6,640 nt of DNA from Acidimicrobiia bacterium. Its GTDB lineage: Bacteria; Actinomycetota; Acidimicrobiia; IMCC26256; PALSA-555. Location: positions 1-6,640 of the forward strand of contig JAFMJM010000135.1 of the NCBI GenBank assembly GCA_017853455.1, in the 5' to 3' direction. A program made the translations under genes and the position numbers. Below the pieces are notes generated by a model. The model was not told the DNA's origin, did no database searches, and saw only the letters and a list, made by a program, of their open reading frames with translations. This document shows positions 4,173 through 6,640 of this stretch, in pieces; positions within the stretch are counted from its first letter, which is position 1; each line of letters begins with the position of its first letter.

Positions 4173-6640
4173 TCAGGGCACCCGGATGGTGTTGCTGGCG
4201 GCGGAGGCGGGTCCGTTGCCGCCGGGGTAGACGGCCCAGACGTTGCAGGCGTAGGTCTTGCCCCGCACCAGGTTCGCGACCACGACCGGGGACCGCACCT
4301 CGGAGCTGGTCAGGGTCGACGTCCCGTCGGTCGAGCGGCACTGGACCCAGTAGCGGGTGGGGGTCGGGCCGCCGTCGGGAGCGGTGAAGCTCACCGTGGT
4401 GCGCCGGTTGGACGCCGTCGGCGTGCTGGCCCGGACGTTGGTGACCGGCCCGGCCGGCACCACGATCGTCGCCGAGTTCGCTGACCACGCCGAGGGGCCC
4501 ACCGGGTTCACCGCCCGCACCGCACACTGGTACGACCGGCCCTTGGTGAGGCTACCGACGCCGACCGGGGAACCACCGCCGGTGCCGGTGCGGGTGGTGC
4601 CGCCGTTGGTCGAGGTGCAGCGGGCCTCGTAGCGGCTGATCGCGCTGCCCGACCGGTTCTCCGGGGCGGTGAAGGTCACGCTCGTCGCCTGGCCCGACGG
4701 CAGCGGAGGGGTCGACGCCCGGACCGACTGCGGCGTCGGCGGGGTGGTCGCGGCGATCGCGAGGGTGTTCGACGGGTCGGACAGCGGTCCTTCGTCGGAG
4801 TCGCCCAGCCACGAGAAGTACTGGGCGCCGTAGCGGGCCTTGACGTGGCAGACGTAGGTCTGAGCCCCGAGCAGGTCGTGCACGTCGACCTCGGTGGTGG
4901 CCGACCCGGCGTAGATCACCGCGCCACCCGGACCGACGTCGGTCGGATACCCGTTGGGCAGGCACCGCACCTGGTAGCCCGTCGGCGTCGGGCCCGACGC
5001 CGGTGCGGTCCACGCGACGTGCACCGACCGACCGGTCCCGCCCGTGAGCGTCACCCCGGTCGGCGGCGGCGGCAGGGCCGCCTGCACCTCGAACGCGCCG
5101 ATGTCGGCCCGGCCGTTCACCACCCGGTCGTAGCCGGTGCCGCGCTGGTCGGTCGTGTTGCCGGGGAACGTCGCCACCGGATCGGGGCCGGCGTCGATCG
5201 CCACCGAACCCGCCCCGAGCGCCATCGTCTTGGTCGGCCCACCGTTGTCGGCCAACGCCCCGAGGTGCACGTCGGCGATCAGGGCTCCCGATCCCGAGTC
5301 GCCGTAGAGGTTGATCCCGAAGTCCTCGCCGATCAACGACCCGGTCGCGGTCACCGCCCGGAGACCGCCGTAGAGGTAGCCGAGGACGTCGTCGCCGTAG
5401 TAGGTCGCCGAATTGCCGACCACGATCGAGCCCGAGATGGTGGTCGCCGCTGCCCCGTTGTAGAGGTACAGGCCACCGCCGTCCGCCCCTGCCGTGTTGC
5501 CGGTCAGGGTCGACTGCGCCAGGGTGAACGGAATCTCGCCCCGGAGGAGGATCGCGCCCCCCTGCCAGGCTGAGTTCCCGGTGAACGTCGAGTTGGCCAC
5601 CAGGACACTTCCGTCGTCGGCCGACACCTGCAGCGCACCCCCGGACCCGTACAACCCGGTCGAGTTGCCGTCGAACGTGGAGGCGAGGATCTCGACCGAG
5701 CCGAAGCCCGGGGTGGCGGAGGGCCGGTCCTGGGCCGAGATCGAACCACCCGACGACCCGGAGTTGGTGGTGAACGTGCTCGTGGCCACCGACAGGTCGG
5801 TGTACTCGCCGACCGCCCAGATCGCACCCCCCTCGTAGACGGAGGTGTTGTGCGCGAAGGTCGAGCCGGTCACCGTGAGATCCGCCAACGTCTCGATCGC
5901 GCCGGCGTGCCCGCTCCCCGGGACCGAGGGGGTGTTGGTGGCGTCGTTGTAGGTGAAGGTCGAGTCGTCGATCGACACCGGCCCGGCATCGTCGTCGACG
6001 AAGATCGCCCCGGCCCCGACCGCGTCGTTGTGGTCGAAGGTCGTGCCGGTGATCGTCAATCCGCTGGACAGTTGGTTGGCGTATAGCGCCCCACCGAAGT
6101 ACTTCGCCGAGTTGTCGGAGAAGCTCGTGTCCGTGAGCGTCACGGAGTCGGCGTAGTAGGCGCTGATCGCGCCACCCCGGATCTCGGACAGGTTGTCGGT
6201 GAAGGACCCGCCGGTGACCGACAGCGCACCGGAGTAGAGGAGTTGGATCGCGCCCCCGGGCCCATTGCTCGAGTTGTGGTCGAAGTCGGTGCCCGAGATC
6301 GTGACGGTGCCGCTGTCCTGCACCCGGAGCGCACCACCGGCGGAGTTGTACGAGAAGGTGGAGTCGGTGATCGTCACGTTGCCCGAGCCACGGATGAACA
6401 GCCCGGCGCCGGATCCGGATCCGGGGCCGCCGTTCGTGGTGGTGTTGTGGGAGAAGGTCGAGCCCGTCACCGTCACGGTGCCGCAGTCCCGGACGGATGC
6501 CCCGGCGCCGGTGGAGATGGTGCCGGTGGTCGGCGACCCGTAGCTCACCGTCACCCCGCTGAGCGCCACGTCGATGCCGGTGGAACCGCAGGTGAGGTTC
6601 AGGTCGGCACCGTTGGCGTTGTTGACCCGGCCGTGGGTGA
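4173..6640 (-). CDS. Large secreted beta-helix protein with choice-of-anchor-Q-type segment and three Fn3 domains (N-terminus cut)
   Basis: At least 821 residues are visible and the frame is open to the right edge, so the start and any signal peptide lie beyond the window; the internal GTG at 6567-6569 is not a credible start. The N-terminal part is about 13 rungs of the type VTITxSTFxxNSAxxxGGAI, typical of right-handed parallel beta-helix and polymorphic-outer-membrane-protein repeats. It ends with a segment typical of choice-of-anchor-Q proteins: LADNGGPTKTMAL, AIDAGPD, DQRGTGYDR and DIGAFE (about 5085-5270). Three fibronectin type III domains follow. Each holds a cysteine pair in the pattern Y-x-x-x-C ... 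Y-x-C-x-V-x-A. The protein ends in SNTIRVP, with no LPXTG motif and no membrane helix. It is probably extracellular or cell-surface; binding, adhesion or polysaccharide interaction is inferred. Polysaccharide lyase activity is possible in beta-helix folds, but no catalytic motif was recognised. It precedes the propeller gene by 44 bp. Confidence 0.82.
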   Translation of the reverse strand, partial: THGRVNNANGADLNLTCGSTGIDVALSGVTVSYGSPTTGTISTGAGASVRDCGTVTVTGSTFSHNTTTNGGPGSGSGAGLFIRGSGNVTITDSTFSYNSAGGALRVQDSGTVTISGTDFDHNSSNGPGGAIQLLYSGALSVTGGSFTDNLSEIRGGAISAYYADSVTLTDTSFSDNSAKYFGGALYANQLSSGLTITGTTFDHNDAVGAGAIFVDDDAGPVSIDDSTFTYNDATNTPSVPGSGHAGAIETLADLTVTGSTFAHNTSVYEGGAIWAVGEYTDLSVATSTFTTNSGSSGGSISAQDRPSATPGFGSVEILASTFDGNSTGLYGSGGALQVSADDGSVLVANSTFTGNSAWQGGAILLRGEIPFTLAQSTLTGNTAGADGGGLYLYNGAAATTISGSIVVGNSATYYGDDVLGYLYGGLRAVTATGSLIGEDFGINLYGDSGSGALIADVHLGALADNGGPTKTMALGAGSVAIDAGPDPVATFPGNTTDQRGTGYDRVVNGRADIGAFEVQAALPPPPTGVTLTGGTGRSVHVAWTAPASGPTPTGYQVRCLPNGYPTDVGPGGAVIYAGSATTEVDVHDLLGAQTYVCHVKARYGAQYFSWLGDSDEGPLSDPSNTLAIAATTPPTPQSVRASTPPLPSGQATSVTFTAPENRSGSAISRYEARCTSTNGGTTRTGTGGGSPVGVGSLTKGRSYQCAVRAVNPVGPSAWSANSATIVVPAGPVTNVRASTPTASNRRTTVSFTAPDGGPTPTRYWVQCRSTDGTSTLTSSEVRSPVVVANLVRGKTYACNVWAVYPGGNGPASAASNTIRVP
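4176..5060 (-). repeat. Three tandem fibronectin type III domains
   Basis: The domains start near 5060 (TGVTLTGG), 4742 (PTPQSVRAST) and 4457 (PAGPVTNVRAST). All contain a V.FTAP or VAWTAP strand, then P-x-x-YxxxC and Y-x-C-x-V-x-A. The two cysteines sit at equivalent places in each copy and could form an intradomain disulfide. The first copy is the most divergent and carries an extra aromatic insert (GAQYFSWLGD). Domains 2 and 3 share SVRASTP or NVRASTP openings, consistent with internal duplication. Confidence 0.75.
5370..6482 (-). repeat. Beta-helix rung array (about 13 Pmp-like repeats)
   Basis: The units run 24-34 codons and read roughly xVTITxSTFxxNSAxxxGGAIxx, from GTVTVTGSTFSHN near 6482 to TISGSIVVGNSATYY near 5400. 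DNA copies share cores such as GAAGGTCGAG on the plus strand (for example 5858-5867 and 6453-6462), but the units have diverged and no long exact repeat is present. Each unit should form one turn of a right-handed parallel beta-helix. Confidence 0.7.

Noticed and set aside
3391..4230. 279-residue plus-strand frame opposite the propeller gene
   Set aside because: Gly/Ala/Arg-rich shadow; the minus strand encodes the signal peptide and the seven CWG repeats.
4845..5573. 242-residue plus-strand frame opposite the Fn3/beta-helix gene
   Set aside because: Arg/Gly/Val-rich shadow antisense to clear Fn3 and beta-helix motifs.
6409..6424. 16-bp perfect palindrome CCGGATCCGGATCCGG
   Set aside because: It is inside the coding sequence for a Gly-Ser-rich turn between beta-helix rungs; repetitive Gly/Ser codons explain the symmetry.
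4173..6569. GTG at 6567-6569 as the start of the beta-helix gene
   Set aside because: The frame continues open to the window edge with beta-helix-like sequence (ADLNLTCGSTGIDV), and no signal peptide follows this GTG.

Overview
The window reads as chromosomal DNA from a high-GC Actinomycetota. The evidence is strong G/C bias at third codon positions, GTG starts, long GC-driven shadow reading frames, and secreted RCC1-like, beta-helix and cysteine-paired Fn3 proteins. That last combination is common in Acidimicrobiia (Ilumatobacter/Iamia-like lineages). The class assignment is an inference from style, not from a marker gene. No RNA genes, CRISPR arrays, insertion sequences or phage genes are visible.

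Layout. (1) Positions 1-551, minus strand: the first 183 codons of a probable GH78-type alpha-L-rhamnosidase, cut by the left edge. (2) Positions 552-707: a divergent intergenic region with a perfect 10+1+10 bp inverted repeat and a good ribosome binding site for the rightward gene. (3) Positions 708-3173, plus strand: a complete 821-residue single-module NRPS-like enzyme with the order adenylation, carrier, thioesterase (A-T-TE). It has no condensation domain, and its A4 motif lacks the aspartate that normally holds an alpha-amino group. (4) Positions 3163-4128, minus strand: a secreted seven-repeat RCC1/BLIP-II-like beta-propeller whose stop overlaps the NRPS stop tail-to-tail by 11 bp. (5) Positions 4173 to beyond 6640, minus strand: a large secreted protein with about 13 beta-helix rungs, a choice-of-anchor-Q-type segment and three Fn3 domains; its N-terminus lies outside the window.

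How they may work together. The beta-helix and propeller genes run in the same direction 44 bp apart. They may be co-transcribed, giving two extracellular repeat proteins suited to binding or adhesion. The A-T-TE gene and the rhamnosidase-like gene share a divergent control region, so co-regulation is possible. No tailoring enzyme, transporter or phosphopantetheinyl transferase is visible to define a pathway. The A-T-TE enzyme is the most interesting element: it looks intact, and its substrate and product cannot be assigned from sequence alone.
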